Notes: generated from the sequence alone by a model not told the origin. A stretch of 64,000 nt of DNA from Brevibacillus choshinensis (GCF_001420695.1 NZ_LJJB01000007.1:1916991-1980990); one strand, 5' to 3'. Shown: positions 36,489 through 45,966, counted from the first letter of the stretch. Numbers and translations: made by a program.

Positions 36489-36839
36489 TTGCTTCGCTTT
36501 TTGATCAAAGTGGTTATGAATGGTATCATTCTGGTTCCCTTTCTCTATTGGTACACCAACGCAACCGTGTTGTCGATCATTGTAACTTCTATTGTGTTCT
36601 CAGTCATCGCCTACCTCATAGGTGACCTCCTGATCCTGCGGGCTTCCAACAACCTCGTCGCGACAGTTGCCGATTTGATTTTGGCAGTGTTCTATCTTGG
36701 AGTGGTTTCAGCCTTCATGCATTGGTCGTTCACTTGGGGGAAGCTGCTGTTTACGGCCGTAGTAGTAGGTGTAGTCGAGCTGCTCTATCATTTCTTCCTA
36801 AAAAGATTTGACGTTGAGTCCCAGCCCGAAAAGACATAG
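36489..36839 (+). CDS. DUF2512 (YndM-like) membrane protein
   Basis: 116 residues with four hydrophobic segments and the pattern LRFLIKVVMNGIILVPFLYW, IAYLIGDLLILR and SNNLVATVADLIL typical of YndM-type proteins. A TTG at 36489 follows GGGGGG by eight bases and gives the family's normal length. Function is unknown; homologues occur in spore formers. The ribosome site and start codon are both unusual but consistent. Confidence 0.75.
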   Translation: MLRFLIKVVMNGIILVPFLYWYTNATVLSIIVTSIVFSVIAYLIGDLLILRASNNLVATVADLILAVFYLGVVSAFMHWSFTWGKLLFTAVVVGVVELLYHFFLKRFDVESQPEKT

Positions 36840-36877
36840 CCTCCGACCCAGATGTATGTACATGACATACGTATAAG

Positions 36878-36906
36878 AAAGAGCCAACCGAATGGGTTGG
36901 CTTCTT
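36878..36906. terminator. terminator of peptide operon A
   Basis: AAGAGCCAACC and GGTTGGCTTCTTT arms with a GAATG loop lie between the DUF2512 gene and the last gene of operon A; both could use it. Confidence 0.75.
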
Positions 36907-36925
36907 TGATTTTTTGGCCTCATTA

Positions 36926-38686
36926 CTAGCCGATGATTCGCGTTGCTTCTTTTAAAGCCCATGCCACACGATTTTGTCCACGCGTCAAGTGGTTGAGGGT
37001 GACGTTATACAGATGAGAATCCGGTACGAGATTTTTCAAAGTGGTAGCAGGTGCGATATCAGGGAGTTTTGGAACATCCAGTGCCGGATCATGACGGAAT
37101 TTTCCACGGCGCGAGAAGTTGATGGTAATCAAAGTGCGTCCCAGCTCCAGCAATTGTTCATTCACTTTCTTGACTTCTGGATCGCTCACTTCACCATTTT
37201 GCAAGCTTTCAATCGCCTGATAATATGATTCCAGCTCCGCCCGTAGATTCTTGGCCTCGGTCAGTGCAGTTTCAAAGCTAAAATGACTTCCTGCTGCTTC
37301 CTGATAGGTTTGAATGGTTTCCATGAACTCATCCACTGTATTTCGAAAGTTGTACGGCAGCAAAGAAGCATTTACCACACGTAAGATCGAAGCCGTATAA
37401 ATCTTGATGTCCTTTAACAAAATGTCCAAATCGGCCACATACAGCAAGTCATCTTCCGTATGCCATTCAATGTTTGCTCCGCATCCGCCTACAGGATAGT
37501 ATCCTTTTTCCTGCAATAGTTCTTCCGGCATGCTCGAGGAAAGCATAAAGAAGGAGGTAATCCCGATGTTGTTGAACGAATAGTCGCCGGCTCGAGAAGG
37601 TCTGCTGCCTTTAGAGCCTTGATTCACCGTATCCTGAATGGCGCCCTTGCACAGCTCGTCAACCTCACTCATCCATTCACTGTAGTCGTAGGATGTCGCC
37701 CATCGGCAGCCAGGCGAGTCGCAGTTCACTTGCGCCACGCAGTTCGCATCCAGATCCAGACCAAAGGTATCCGCAAACCAAGTAGATCCAGCATAACGTC
37801 CCGTCGAATGACCTGGCCAGATAGCGATCCGCAGACTGCGTTTCAGCTTGTCTCGATGCTTGTAAAAGACACGTGCCATCTCCAGCATGGCTGCATCGCC
37901 AGTCGTATTATCACCGATCCCCACGTGCCACGAGTCCAAGTGACCATGGAGCAGTACGTATTTCTCCGGTTCCTCAGTTCCTTCGATGAAAATGTCGATC
38001 AGTGGGCAAGCAAACCATCCTTTTTTATGAACGGTCTGAAACTCGACTTGTACTTGTCCTTGCTTGCATAGCTCAATCAGTTCGTCACCATCCGCCCGGT
38101 TGACCGCCAACGCGGGAATTTTGGGCTCTTGATCAATGGTATCCAGATCAGGTGCTCCCCAGATTGTCGTACATATTCCATCGTGGATGTTTTTGCCCGG
38201 ATTGACGAAGATTGCGCCCAGTACACCTAGCTTGTCAAAGGAAGCGACCTTGCCTGGCATGGCCAAACCTTCCGTAATGACTACTTTTCCTTTCAAATCA
38301 CTAGAGTCCACAGTCACCTGAGAATGAAATACTTCTTGCATATCTGCAGCATGACCAGAAGGGACGTACACAAGTTCACCGCTCACCCATTGATCACCTG
38401 TGGAAACGGCGAAGGCTGAGGTTTTTGCCCGGATTTCCTTGCTTGCGGGGCTGGTTACTTTGACACCCGCGTGAACGGGCACGCTCAAATATAGTTCGGG
38501 ATGATGCACCTTGTGAGGCACGCCCCATTTTTCCAAAAAGGTGACAAGGTGACGAAACGCCGTGCGCTCGTCTTCACTCGATGACTCTCTGACAAGTGTG
38601 CTGAACTGCTCCAGAATGACTTTTGAAGCATCCAGATTGATTTCATCCAACAAGGTTTTTTCCGTATTTTTATAGGCTGTGGTCAA
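36926..38686 (-). CDS. M28-family-like peptidase, last gene of operon A
   Basis: 586 residues, cytosolic (no signal). A PA-type insert lies at about residues 95-215. The catalytic fold follows with HGHLDSWH (His249, Asp251), GDNTTGDA (Asp259), VNCDSPGC (Asp323) and EWHTEDDL (His409) at metal-ligand positions. The usual Glu-Glu pair after the aromatic strand is replaced by WPGHSTGRYAGS (His293-Ser294). A helical C-terminal domain (about 440-586) is specific to this group. It is the fourth paralogue in the window and closest to the one at 52643. Likely an aminopeptidase for imported peptides, with uncertain metal chemistry. Confidence 0.82.
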   Translation of the reverse strand: MTTAYKNTEKTLLDEINLDASKVILEQFSTLVRESSSEDERTAFRHLVTFLEKWGVPHKVHHPELYLSVPVHAGVKVTSPASKEIRAKTSAFAVSTGDQWVSGELVYVPSGHAADMQEVFHSQVTVDSSDLKGKVVITEGLAMPGKVASFDKLGVLGAIFVNPGKNIHDGICTTIWGAPDLDTIDQEPKIPALAVNRADGDELIELCKQGQVQVEFQTVHKKGWFACPLIDIFIEGTEEPEKYVLLHGHLDSWHVGIGDNTTGDAAMLEMARVFYKHRDKLKRSLRIAIWPGHSTGRYAGSTWFADTFGLDLDANCVAQVNCDSPGCRWATSYDYSEWMSEVDELCKGAIQDTVNQGSKGSRPSRAGDYSFNNIGITSFFMLSSSMPEELLQEKGYYPVGGCGANIEWHTEDDLLYVADLDILLKDIKIYTASILRVVNASLLPYNFRNTVDEFMETIQTYQEAAGSHFSFETALTEAKNLRAELESYYQAIESLQNGEVSDPEVKKVNEQLLELGRTLITINFSRRGKFRHDPALDVPKLPDIAPATTLKNLVPDSHLYNVTLNHLTRGQNRVAWALKEATRIIG

Positions 38687-38714
38687 TTGAATTCTCTCCC
38701 ATCATCGTTATCTT

Positions 38715-39392
38715 TCAAGAATGCTTTAATCCGCTACTGACTATGGATTCTGCCATGTTTAACGCCGCTTTAGCCGGATTGATCACTGGGATGCCGAGTA
38801 GACTCTGCATTTCTTCCGCGACCTGCAAAAAGGCCATGGACATGCAGCCGAGTACCAGCACATCCGCACGATCGTGCTCGATTGCTTCCCTACCAACTTG
38901 AACGAGTTTTTCCAAGGTTTGCGCCCGATTATGGGATAGTTCGAGCACGGGAATCTCAACAGCGCGGACGGATGCGATCTTACTCGTCAATCCTGCTTTC
39001 TGAATCAATTCATAACTGCTCGCAATCATACTCTGGGCTACCGTTAACAGCGTAAATCTCTGGCCAAGCATAGCGGCTACGTGAAAACTGCTCATTCCAG
39101 GTCCTATCACAAGCATGTTGGTACATAACTCTCGATAGGCATCGATACCAGGATCGGCTGCACAACCAACAATCGCCGCATGATAGCCTTCGCGTTCCAA
39201 TCGATCCATACTTTTAGCGTATTGAGGAATGGCTAGATACTCTTCATACATGGACTCAATAGAAGCAGGACCTTCATTCGCATACGCCATCTCAACGGTC
39301 GTGCCGGGAGCTGCCCACTGCTGTAGCAGAATGCGTCTGCGCTCCACCTCTTCGGCTGACTTTGGGGCTGCTCCCACATAGGCTACTCTCAC
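38715..39392 (-). CDS. Asp/Glu/hydantoin racemase-family protein
   Basis: 225 residues. The two cysteines of this two-base racemase fold are seen in AAIVGCAADPGIDA and VLVLGCMSMAFL. The N-terminal strand RVAYVGAAP and the phrase GPASIESMYEEYLA are shared with the next gene. GTG at 39392 follows GGTGGAG. The family interconverts D and L forms of aspartate, glutamate or hydantoins, or acts on related C-alpha centres. Presence in a peptide uptake operon suggests converting D-residues, or a cleavage product, to usable L forms. Confidence 0.85.
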   Translation of the reverse strand: MRVAYVGAAPKSAEEVERRRILLQQWAAPGTTVEMAYANEGPASIESMYEEYLAIPQYAKSMDRLEREGYHAAIVGCAADPGIDAYRELCTNMLVIGPGMSSFHVAAMLGQRFTLLTVAQSMIASSYELIQKAGLTSKIASVRAVEIPVLELSHNRAQTLEKLVQVGREAIEHDRADVLVLGCMSMAFLQVAEEMQSLLGIPVINPAKAALNMAESIVSSGLKHS

Positions 39393-39414
39393 CCGCGCTC
39401 CACCCCCATACCCG

Positions 39415-40170
39415 TTACGAACGACTTATCAGGAGTTCATTTAATGATTTCACTTTCCCGCTGGCTAGCTTTGGCGGAAGAGCGTATGCCTTTTTGGAGT
39501 GAACCAGTTCGATCGAGACCAGAGCTTCCGTCATTTTCAAGGCGATTTTGGCCGGGTTAACTACCGGGATGCCTAGCGCCTCCTGCATCTCTTCCGCCAC
39601 ATTCAAAAATCCCATGGACATGCAACCTAGCACCAGTACATCTGCGCGATCCTTTTCGATCGCGTCACGTCCTATGCGAACGAGCTTTTCCAACGTTGCT
39701 TCTCGATTCACTGCGAGCTCTAATACAGGGATGTTGACGGCTCGCACAGAAGCTAGCTTGTCGGTCAAGCCTGATTTTGCAACCAACTCATGGCTGGAGC
39801 CAATCATACTGTCTGCTACCGTGAGCAAGGTGAATTGGTGTCCGAGCATGGCTGCAGCGTGAAAGCTGCTGGCGGCTGGACCTACGACCAGCATGTTGCT
39901 TGTGATCTCCCGAAACGCATCCAGCCCAGGATCACCTGCACAACCGAGTATGGCGGCATCATAGCCTTCCTGTTCCAGCTGGTACATGATTTTCGCGACA
40001 GGTGGGATGGACAGGTACTCTTCGTACATCGATTCGATAGACGCAGGACCTTCCTGGACCGTGACGATCTCCACGTTCGTACCTGGTGCAGCCCAAAGCT
40101 TGAGCAGTTCTCCTCTGCGTGTAGCCTCCGTCTGATCCATGGGGCCTGGTACGACATACATGATCTTCAT
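39415..40170 (-). CDS. Asp/Glu/hydantoin racemase-family protein, second copy
   Basis: 251 residues, strongly similar to its neighbour, with the same cysteine motifs (AAILGCAGDPGLDA and VLVLGCMSMGFL). It has an extra C-terminal tail of about 25 residues (ALPPKLASGKVKSLNELL). ATG at 40170 overlaps the OppF stop (ATGA) and follows GAGAGGAG. The tandem duplication suggests two substrates or a heteromeric enzyme; both are equally possible. Confidence 0.85.
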   Translation of the reverse strand: MKIMYVVPGPMDQTEATRRGELLKLWAAPGTNVEIVTVQEGPASIESMYEEYLSIPPVAKIMYQLEQEGYDAAILGCAGDPGLDAFREITSNMLVVGPAASSFHAAAMLGHQFTLLTVADSMIGSSHELVAKSGLTDKLASVRAVNIPVLELAVNREATLEKLVRIGRDAIEKDRADVLVLGCMSMGFLNVAEEMQEALGIPVVNPAKIALKMTEALVSIELVHSKKAYALPPKLASGKVKSLNELLISRS

Positions 40171-41198
40171 ATCACATGCTCCTCTCTTTTTACCTTTCTT
40201 TCGATATGAGGCGTAACCATGTGGCAAGCAACGATCTGGCCGCTAGCCGCTCGTCGCAGCTCGGGGGTTTGTTCCCGACAGATTGCTTCGGTATACGGGC
40301 ACCGATCTTGAAAATGACAACCTTTGGGCATGTTGATCGGACTCGGCACATGATTTTTTATGCGAACCTCTTCCGGTTCCTCGTCAGGATCTGGAGAGGG
40401 TACTGCTGCTAGCAAGGCTTGCGTATACGGGTGCTTGGGTTCATGTAACACACGGAAGGTATCCCCGATCTCCACGACTTTCCCCAAGTACATAATCGCC
40501 GTCTGTTCACACATGTAGGAGATGAGGGATAAATCGTGAGAAATGTAGACCGTCGTCAGCTGTAGCCGTTCCGTCAATGTTTTCATCAAATTGAGAACGC
40601 CAGCGCGTACAGATACATCCAGCATGGACACGGGTTCATCCGCCACCAAAAAGATCGGATCGACGATCAAAGCCCGTGCTAATACAACCCGTTGCAGCTG
40701 TCCACCGCTCATTTGATGGGGATACTTCTCAAAGAAGTTTTCGGCGGGAATCAAATTCACTTGCTCCAGTGCTTGTTTAATAAGGAACATTCGCTCTTCT
40801 TTCGTCCCGATGTCGTGAACAATGAGCGGCTCCAGTAAGGAACGAAAAATGGTGAAGCGAGGATTTAATGCCTCAAACGGATTCTGGAACATCAATTGCG
40901 CTTGCTTTCGAAACTGTTTGAGCTCTTCTTTCCCTTTCATGTGGGTGATATCTTTGCCATTGAATAAGAAGGTTCCAGAGGTGGGCTCATAGAGCTTCAA
41001 TAACATTTTGGCGGTCGTTGTTTTCCCACACCCGCTCTCACCAGCAATACCGAGCGAATGTCCTTTTGGGATGCGAAAATGGACATCATCCACTGCCTTT
41101 AAGACGCCCGACCCTTCCCCGCTTTTGCGAAACAAATGCTGCCTAGCTTCAAAATGCTTGGAGAGACCGCGCACCTCTATGATGGGATTTTGCGCCAT
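40167..41198 (-). CDS. oligopeptide ABC transporter ATPase (OppF-like)
   Basis: 343 residues. Walker A GESGCGKTTTAK, Q-loop FQNPFEALNP, signature MSGGQLQRV (Leu instead of Arg at one position), Walker B FLVADEPVSMLD and the switch His in YISHDLSLI are present. The C-terminal oligopeptide/dipeptide domain has the Cys cluster CHFQDRCPYTEAIC. It powers uptake with OppD. It overlaps the end of oppD by 22 nt, with AAGGAGGTG before the ATG. Confidence 0.93.
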   Translation of the reverse strand: MAQNPIIEVRGLSKHFEARQHLFRKSGEGSGVLKAVDDVHFRIPKGHSLGIAGESGCGKTTTAKMLLKLYEPTSGTFLFNGKDITHMKGKEELKQFRKQAQLMFQNPFEALNPRFTIFRSLLEPLIVHDIGTKEERMFLIKQALEQVNLIPAENFFEKYPHQMSGGQLQRVVLARALIVDPIFLVADEPVSMLDVSVRAGVLNLMKTLTERLQLTTVYISHDLSLISYMCEQTAIMYLGKVVEIGDTFRVLHEPKHPYTQALLAAVPSPDPDEEPEEVRIKNHVPSPINMPKGCHFQDRCPYTEAICREQTPELRRAASGQIVACHMVTPHIERKVKREEHVI

Positions 41199-42190
41199 GT
41201 GTCCACCTCCTTGGCTTTTTCCTGCAGGACAGCGATTTCATCCAAACGATGACATGCCACAAAATGATTCTCGCCCACTGGGACGAGCAATGGCTCTTCG
41301 TGTGTACAAGCTTCGATTTTAAAGGGACAGCGGGCTGAAAATCGGCATCCCTTTGGCGGATCTACTAAATCGGGTGGCGAGCCTTCTATGGAAATGAGTG
41401 TACCTTCCGTTTTCTTTAGATTGGGAAAGGCATTTGCCAGCCCCATCGTGTACGGGTGAGTGGAGTTCTTCAACACTCGCGAAACCGGGCCGATCTCAAT
41501 AATCTTTCCTGCATACATCACAGCGACATCGTCACACGTCTCTGCTACCACTGAAATATCGTGCGTGATCATCACGAGCGTGAGGCCTAATTCTTTTTTC
41601 AAATTTTTCAGAACCCGTAGGACTTGATTTTGCACAATCACGTCCAATGCGGTCACTGGCTCATCCGCAATAATGAGCTTGGGATTAAGGGCGAGTGCGA
41701 GGGCAATCATCGCTCGCTGTTTCATTCCTCCCGAAAATTCGTGCGGGTAATGGCGCAGACGCTTGGTGTCCAAACCAACCATAGTAAACAGCTCGTGTGC
41801 CCTGTTCGTCGCCTCCGCGCGGTTCAGCTTGCCCTTGAGCATCAAAATTTCCAAAAAGGAATCGATGACCGGATAGACGGGATTGAGTGAGTCCATCGCT
41901 GCCTGCGGGATGAGGGATAGATCCTTCCAGCGAACATTCCGGATGTTGGACTCTGTCATTTGCGTCAGATCATTTCCCTCAAACCGGACCGAACCGCCCG
42001 CGATGATCCCATTTCCAGCGAGTACGCGAATGATGCCTTTCACCAAGGTGCTCTTGCCACAGCCGCTTTCACCCACAAGTCCGATGCTTCGTCCATGATC
42101 GACCGTGAAGGATACACCATCGACAGCCTTGCTGATTCCACGTGACGTTTTGTAGTAGATTTTCAAGTCGTTTACTTCCAACAGTGACAA
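41177..42190 (-). CDS. oligopeptide ABC transporter ATPase (OppD-like)
   Basis: About 337 residues. Walker A GESGCGKSTLVK, signature FSGGMKQRAMIALAL, Walker [24 protein letters not shown], and the C-terminal peptide-family Cys motif CRFSARCPFKIEAC. TTG at 42190 follows GGGGGGAAAAG and gives the normal N-terminus (LSLLEVNDLKIYYK); the longer frame overlaps oppC and is spurious. Pairs with OppF on the cytosolic face. Confidence 0.92.
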   Translation of the reverse strand: MSLLEVNDLKIYYKTSRGISKAVDGVSFTVDHGRSIGLVGESGCGKSTLVKGIIRVLAGNGIIAGGSVRFEGNDLTQMTESNIRNVRWKDLSLIPQAAMDSLNPVYPVIDSFLEILMLKGKLNRAEATNRAHELFTMVGLDTKRLRHYPHEFSGGMKQRAMIALALALNPKLIIADEPVTALDVIVQNQVLRVLKNLKKELGLTLVMITHDISVVAETCDDVAVMYAGKIIEIGPVSRVLKNSTHPYTMGLANAFPNLKKTEGTLISIEGSPPDLVDPPKGCRFSARCPFKIEACTHEEPLLVPVGENHFVACHRLDEIAVLQEKAKEVDTWRKIPS

Positions 42191-42207
42191 TGCTTTTCCC
42201 CCCCTGG

Positions 42208-43143
42208 TTATTGATTTTTCAACCGAGGATATAAAATTTCTTCCGAGCCTCTCCCGATATAGAAGCCAGCCATGACCGTCAGCATGATAAAAATACCAGG
42301 AGGAATGATCCACCAATACGCCTCGCGACTCAATGCTTGGGACGCATACGCATCATTGAGCATGAAGCCCCAGCTCATCATCGCAGGGTCTCCAAACCCA
42401 AGAAAGCTAACAGCAGCTTCTGTCAAGATCGCCCATCCCATCGCCAGTGAACCGTACAGAAAAGAAAGCGGAAGGATATTGGGAGCCACCTGCACGAACA
42501 AAATTCGCAAATCGGAAGCACCTGAAATTTTCGCTGCTTCCACGAAGCTTCGCTCACGAACAGTGAGCACCTGAGAGCGGATGACACGGGCGGTGTCCCT
42601 CCAAAGCAACAGGCCCATGGCCAACACGATATTCCAGACGCTCGGCCCTAAAAAGGCGACCAGCACGATGACGAAAGGTTCAAATGGGATACCAAATGCT
42701 ACGTCGGTCACACGCATTAGGACACCGTCGACCCGACCTTTGTAGTAACCAGCGAATAGACCCACTAGAGTCCCGACAACCACTACGAAAAATGCCGCGG
42801 TAAGTCCGACCATCATCGCTGGCTTTGCCCCATAGATGAGCTGTGAAAAGATATCTCTTCCCATGTTCGTCGTTCCTAGCCAGTGCTCAGCAGACGGCGG
42901 TTGGTTGAAGGCAAGCTTCCCGTTGTGCTTGATCATTTCATGCGGATCATAGGGTGCGAGTAATGGCGCAAACAGAGCAATCAAAATGAAAAACAGATAA
43001 ATGACGGCGCCAGTCATGCTAAATGGATCGTTTTTCAAAAAACGATAGACTCCCGTCAGATTTTGCATAAGGATCGTGAGCAGGTTCGTTTTCCGATACG
43101 CTGCATTCACAGTGCTTTGCTCCATTTTTACCTCAGGGATCAT
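42208..43143 (-). CDS. oligopeptide ABC transporter permease (OppC-like)
   Basis: 311 residues with six membrane helices. The EAA loop FVEAAKISGASDLRILFVQV and the terminal GRGSEEILYPRLKNQ are typical, as is the N-terminal periplasmic-side motif HWLGTTNMGRDIFSQL. ATG at 43143 follows GGGAGG by eight bases, just after the oppB stop. It forms the channel together with OppB. Confidence 0.93.
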   Translation of the reverse strand: MIPEVKMEQSTVNAAYRKTNLLTILMQNLTGVYRFLKNDPFSMTGAVIYLFFILIALFAPLLAPYDPHEMIKHNGKLAFNQPPSAEHWLGTTNMGRDIFSQLIYGAKPAMMVGLTAAFFVVVVGTLVGLFAGYYKGRVDGVLMRVTDVAFGIPFEPFVIVLVAFLGPSVWNIVLAMGLLLWRDTARVIRSQVLTVRERSFVEAAKISGASDLRILFVQVAPNILPLSFLYGSLAMGWAILTEAAVSFLGFGDPAMMSWGFMLNDAYASQALSREAYWWIIPPGIFIMLTVMAGFYIGRGSEEILYPRLKNQ

Positions 43144-43148
43144 CCCTC

Positions 43149-44138
43149 TCACCTCCCTTTGCCGAATGTGACCCGAGGATCTAAGAAGCTGTATAGAATG
43201 TCTGCGATAAAATTCATGATGACCATAACCGCAGCACTTAAGATAAATGCCCCTTGGGCCAACGCATAATCGCTTGCAGATACCGCATTGACGAGCAAAC
43301 GTCCCAGGCCAGGCCAGCTAAATACCATTTCAATGACGACGTTCCCTCCAAGGGCATAGCCAATTCCCACTGCCATCGCGGTGACCACTGGCAAAGCAGC
43401 ATTTCTCGCGGCATATTTGAGCATGATTCTGCGCTCGCTCAATCCTCTCATTCTGGCGACTTCCACATAGGATTCACCCATCACGTCTAGCATATTTGAC
43501 CGCATCAACAACAGCGGAAGCCCCATCAAATATATAGCAGCTGTCAGAGCGGGCAGGAACAAATGCTTGAGAAACGAGAGAGAGGTAAGTTTTTCCCATT
43601 CGGACGCATAGACGACCCCTGTCGCAGAGGCTCCGCCTGAAGGAAACCAGTGCAATTGAAACGAAAAGATGACCAGCACGATCATGCCTACCCACATTTG
43701 CGGCGCTGATCTTGTAAACAGGGTGATGATAATACCGAATGTTTCGAATTTTGTCTTGCGTTTCCAGGCGAGTAATACGCCACCCAATATCCCCACGAGG
43801 TAGGCGATCACAAAGGAAAAGAGCATGAGGTACAGCGTATTGGGCAAAACGCCCCAGATCACGTCCATGACCGGAGCTCGGAATTTAAAGGAATCCCCTA
43901 GCTCTCCCTGTACTAGATTGGCCAAATAAATGACATATTGCATCCATAGTGGTTTATCTAAGCCAAACTGCGCCATCAAGATGTCTTGCTGCTCTTTGGT
44001 AAAAGTAGGGTCGATATACGCCACCAGCGGATTTCCCGGCATCAATCGAAAGATAAAAAACAGGATCGTAGCAATAATCCAAAGGGTGAGGATCATCTGA
44101 GCCAAGCGACTCAAAACGAATTTTGATCGGTTCCCCAA
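43149..44138 (-). CDS. oligopeptide ABC transporter permease (OppB-like)
   Basis: About 329 residues with six membrane helices. The start FVLSRLAQMILTLWIIATI, PGNPL motif, EAA-like loop YVEVARMRGLSERRIMLKYA and the C-terminal SFLDPRVTFG match the OppB/DppB family. TTG at 44138 follows AAAGGAGAG. The 103-bp gap to the preceding binding-protein gene contains a stable hairpin. Confidence 0.92.
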   Translation of the reverse strand: MGNRSKFVLSRLAQMILTLWIIATILFFIFRLMPGNPLVAYIDPTFTKEQQDILMAQFGLDKPLWMQYVIYLANLVQGELGDSFKFRAPVMDVIWGVLPNTLYLMLFSFVIAYLVGILGGVLLAWKRKTKFETFGIIITLFTRSAPQMWVGMIVLVIFSFQLHWFPSGGASATGVVYASEWEKLTSLSFLKHLFLPALTAAIYLMGLPLLLMRSNMLDVMGESYVEVARMRGLSERRIMLKYAARNAALPVVTAMAVGIGYALGGNVVIEMVFSWPGLGRLLVNAVSASDYALAQGAFILSAAVMVIMNFIADILYSFLDPRVTFGKGR

Positions 44139-44172
44139 TATGTTCTCTCCTTTCTCGAATGGATTCAAAGGC

Positions 44173-44210
44173 GTGGGAATGTTGGCGATCAGCTGCTGCC
44201 AACATCCCAC
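44173..44210 (-). repeat. intercistronic hairpin between binding-protein and permease genes
   Basis: GTGGGAATGTTGGC (44173-44186) and GCCAACATCCCAC (44198-44210) form a 13-bp stem with one bulge and no T run. A matching hairpin lies at the same place in operon B. It probably protects the upstream mRNA part so that more binding protein than permease is made. Confidence 0.65.
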
Positions 44211-44241
44211 ACGAACGATAGGTTGTAAGTAGAGTCAGCCC

Positions 44242-45966
44242 TTATTTGCTGAGCTCTTCTTTTTTGCCAGCTGGATAAAGCAGCTTGCCTGCCGCATCCC
44301 ACTCATAGCCAGCTTCCTGAAGGATCTTCTTCGCCTCTTCCACCCCACCGGAAGGATATTTTAGATTCGGGTTTTTCCAGATCGACAATGCGGGAGAAAT
44401 AACGGAATCGCCTGGTTCTGCAAAGCCTTTGTAGACGACCTGCGCCATCATGTCACGATCGATGGAAGCTGCCAAAGCCCTGCGGAACGCCACATCATTA
44501 AATGGTGGCCTCCGGTGATTCACCGCAAAGAATTGGAAGCCAAGGTCGGTCGTTGTAATCATCGTGAGATTCTGGCTCGCTTCTACTTTTTGCTGGAGCA
44601 ATTGTCCATCACCCGGGAACACCGCCAGGAAATTGATTTCACCATTCTCGATCATTCCTAGAGAGGCTTCTGTATTCGGAATCTCTTTCATGATCCACTT
44701 CTCGATTTTCGGAGGGGAAAAGTGCTCTTTGTTTGCACTCAGAACGACTTCTTCTTTGAATTTCCAGTTTTCGTATTTGAATGGTCCAGAGCCAATCGGC
44801 GTTTTCTCCTGATAGCTCTCGGCATTCTCCGGCTTGGTCTTCAGATCCTCAATGATCGGACCCCATATATGCTTGGGCACAAGATTCAATTTGGATAAGC
44901 TTGCCGTTTCGAATGCTGCCCATGGTCTTTTTAGCGTGAATTCCAAGGTAAGCGGATCTTTGATATCGATCTTATCGATGATTTCAACAAACGGCTTATA
45001 CATGGGCACTTCGCCTGTCAGTGGAGCCTCGTAGGAGAATTTCACGTCTTCGGCGGTGACTGGTTTTCCATCGTGCCATTTCATGCCTGCGCGTAATTTA
45101 ATTTCAATCTGTGTGTCCGTTTTCCACGTCACGGATTCAGCAGCCCACGGCTTTGGCAGACCTTCTTTGTCAATTCGCATCAGACGATCCCAGATCAGCT
45201 CTGTCACCCAGGAATCGAAGGAGCCACTAATGTAGAATGGGTTGAGAGCTTGAACCGAGTCATTGCTGTTCAAGACCATGTTCTTCTGCTGGCCGATCGG
45301 TGTCGCATTCAGATACGTCCAAATGTTACGGATGCCCATACCTGCCATCTCAACGATGGAATTTTTATCAAAGACTTGATGGTTGTAAACGTATTTCAAT
45401 TTGGGGTGTACGTTGAAAAGGTAAGCGACATCATTCGCGATGATATCCTGCGCTTTGAAAATCAGGTTTTTCCGTTCTTCACGATCTACCGTGATCCGTT
45501 GCTGCTCCGCGATTTTGTCGTATTCGGGATTGTTGTACCCGATGAAGTTGTAGCCGTCTTTGGCCGTGCTGGAATGAAACAGGTTGTAAATAAATTCATC
45601 CGGGTCTAGCCTCTCTGGACGCGCAGCCATTTGCCAGCCGGTCATATCCCACTCGTCACGTTTGTACCAGACGATGTCGGATTGCTGTTCATACGGCATT
45701 GGCTTTAACTCAGCGTTGATGCCGAGCTCCTTCATGGCGCCTGCAATCAGATTGGCCCGCTCGTATTCATCCGGTGCGGATGCTTGCGGTCTGGTTAAGA
45801 TTTGCAGTGTGCGAATTTCTCTGCTTTTGGCGTCAGCTGGCTCTGTCTTCGGAGTGTCATTGGTTTTGGGCTGTGTTTGTGTCTCGCTCGTGCAAGCTGA
45901 TAGTACAGTCCCTAAAAGAACGGTGGTGGCCATCAGCCCGAACTTCCACTTGTGTGCTCTTTTCAT
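44242..45966 (-). CDS. family 5 peptide-binding lipoprotein, apparently circularly permuted
   Basis: 574 residues. Signal peptide with LSAC lipobox (Cys25). Residues 52-222 match what is normally the C-terminal part of family 5 solute-binding proteins: ERANLIAGAMKELGINAEL, EWDMTGWQMAARPERLDP, YNNPEYDKIAEQQ and ERKNLIFKAQDIIANDV. Residues 230-574 then match the normal N-terminal and middle parts: SVQALNPFYISGSF, KWHDGKPVTAEDVKFSYE, TPIGSGPFKYENWKF and VAFRRALAASIDRDM, ending EEAKKILQEAGYEWD and LLYPAGKKE, where the C-terminal lobe would normally continue. Total length is normal. ATG follows GGGGGAAACCG. It captures peptides for OppBCDF. Confidence 0.9.
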   Translation of the reverse strand: MKRAHKWKFGLMATTVLLGTVLSACTSETQTQPKTNDTPKTEPADAKSREIRTLQILTRPQASAPDEYERANLIAGAMKELGINAELKPMPYEQQSDIVWYKRDEWDMTGWQMAARPERLDPDEFIYNLFHSSTAKDGYNFIGYNNPEYDKIAEQQRITVDREERKNLIFKAQDIIANDVAYLFNVHPKLKYVYNHQVFDKNSIVEMAGMGIRNIWTYLNATPIGQQKNMVLNSNDSVQALNPFYISGSFDSWVTELIWDRLMRIDKEGLPKPWAAESVTWKTDTQIEIKLRAGMKWHDGKPVTAEDVKFSYEAPLTGEVPMYKPFVEIIDKIDIKDPLTLEFTLKRPWAAFETASLSKLNLVPKHIWGPIIEDLKTKPENAESYQEKTPIGSGPFKYENWKFKEEVVLSANKEHFSPPKIEKWIMKEIPNTEASLGMIENGEINFLAVFPGDGQLLQQKVEASQNLTMITTTDLGFQFFAVNHRRPPFNDVAFRRALAASIDRDMMAQVVYKGFAEPGDSVISPALSIWKNPNLKYPSGGVEEAKKILQEAGYEWDAAGKLLYPAGKKEELSK

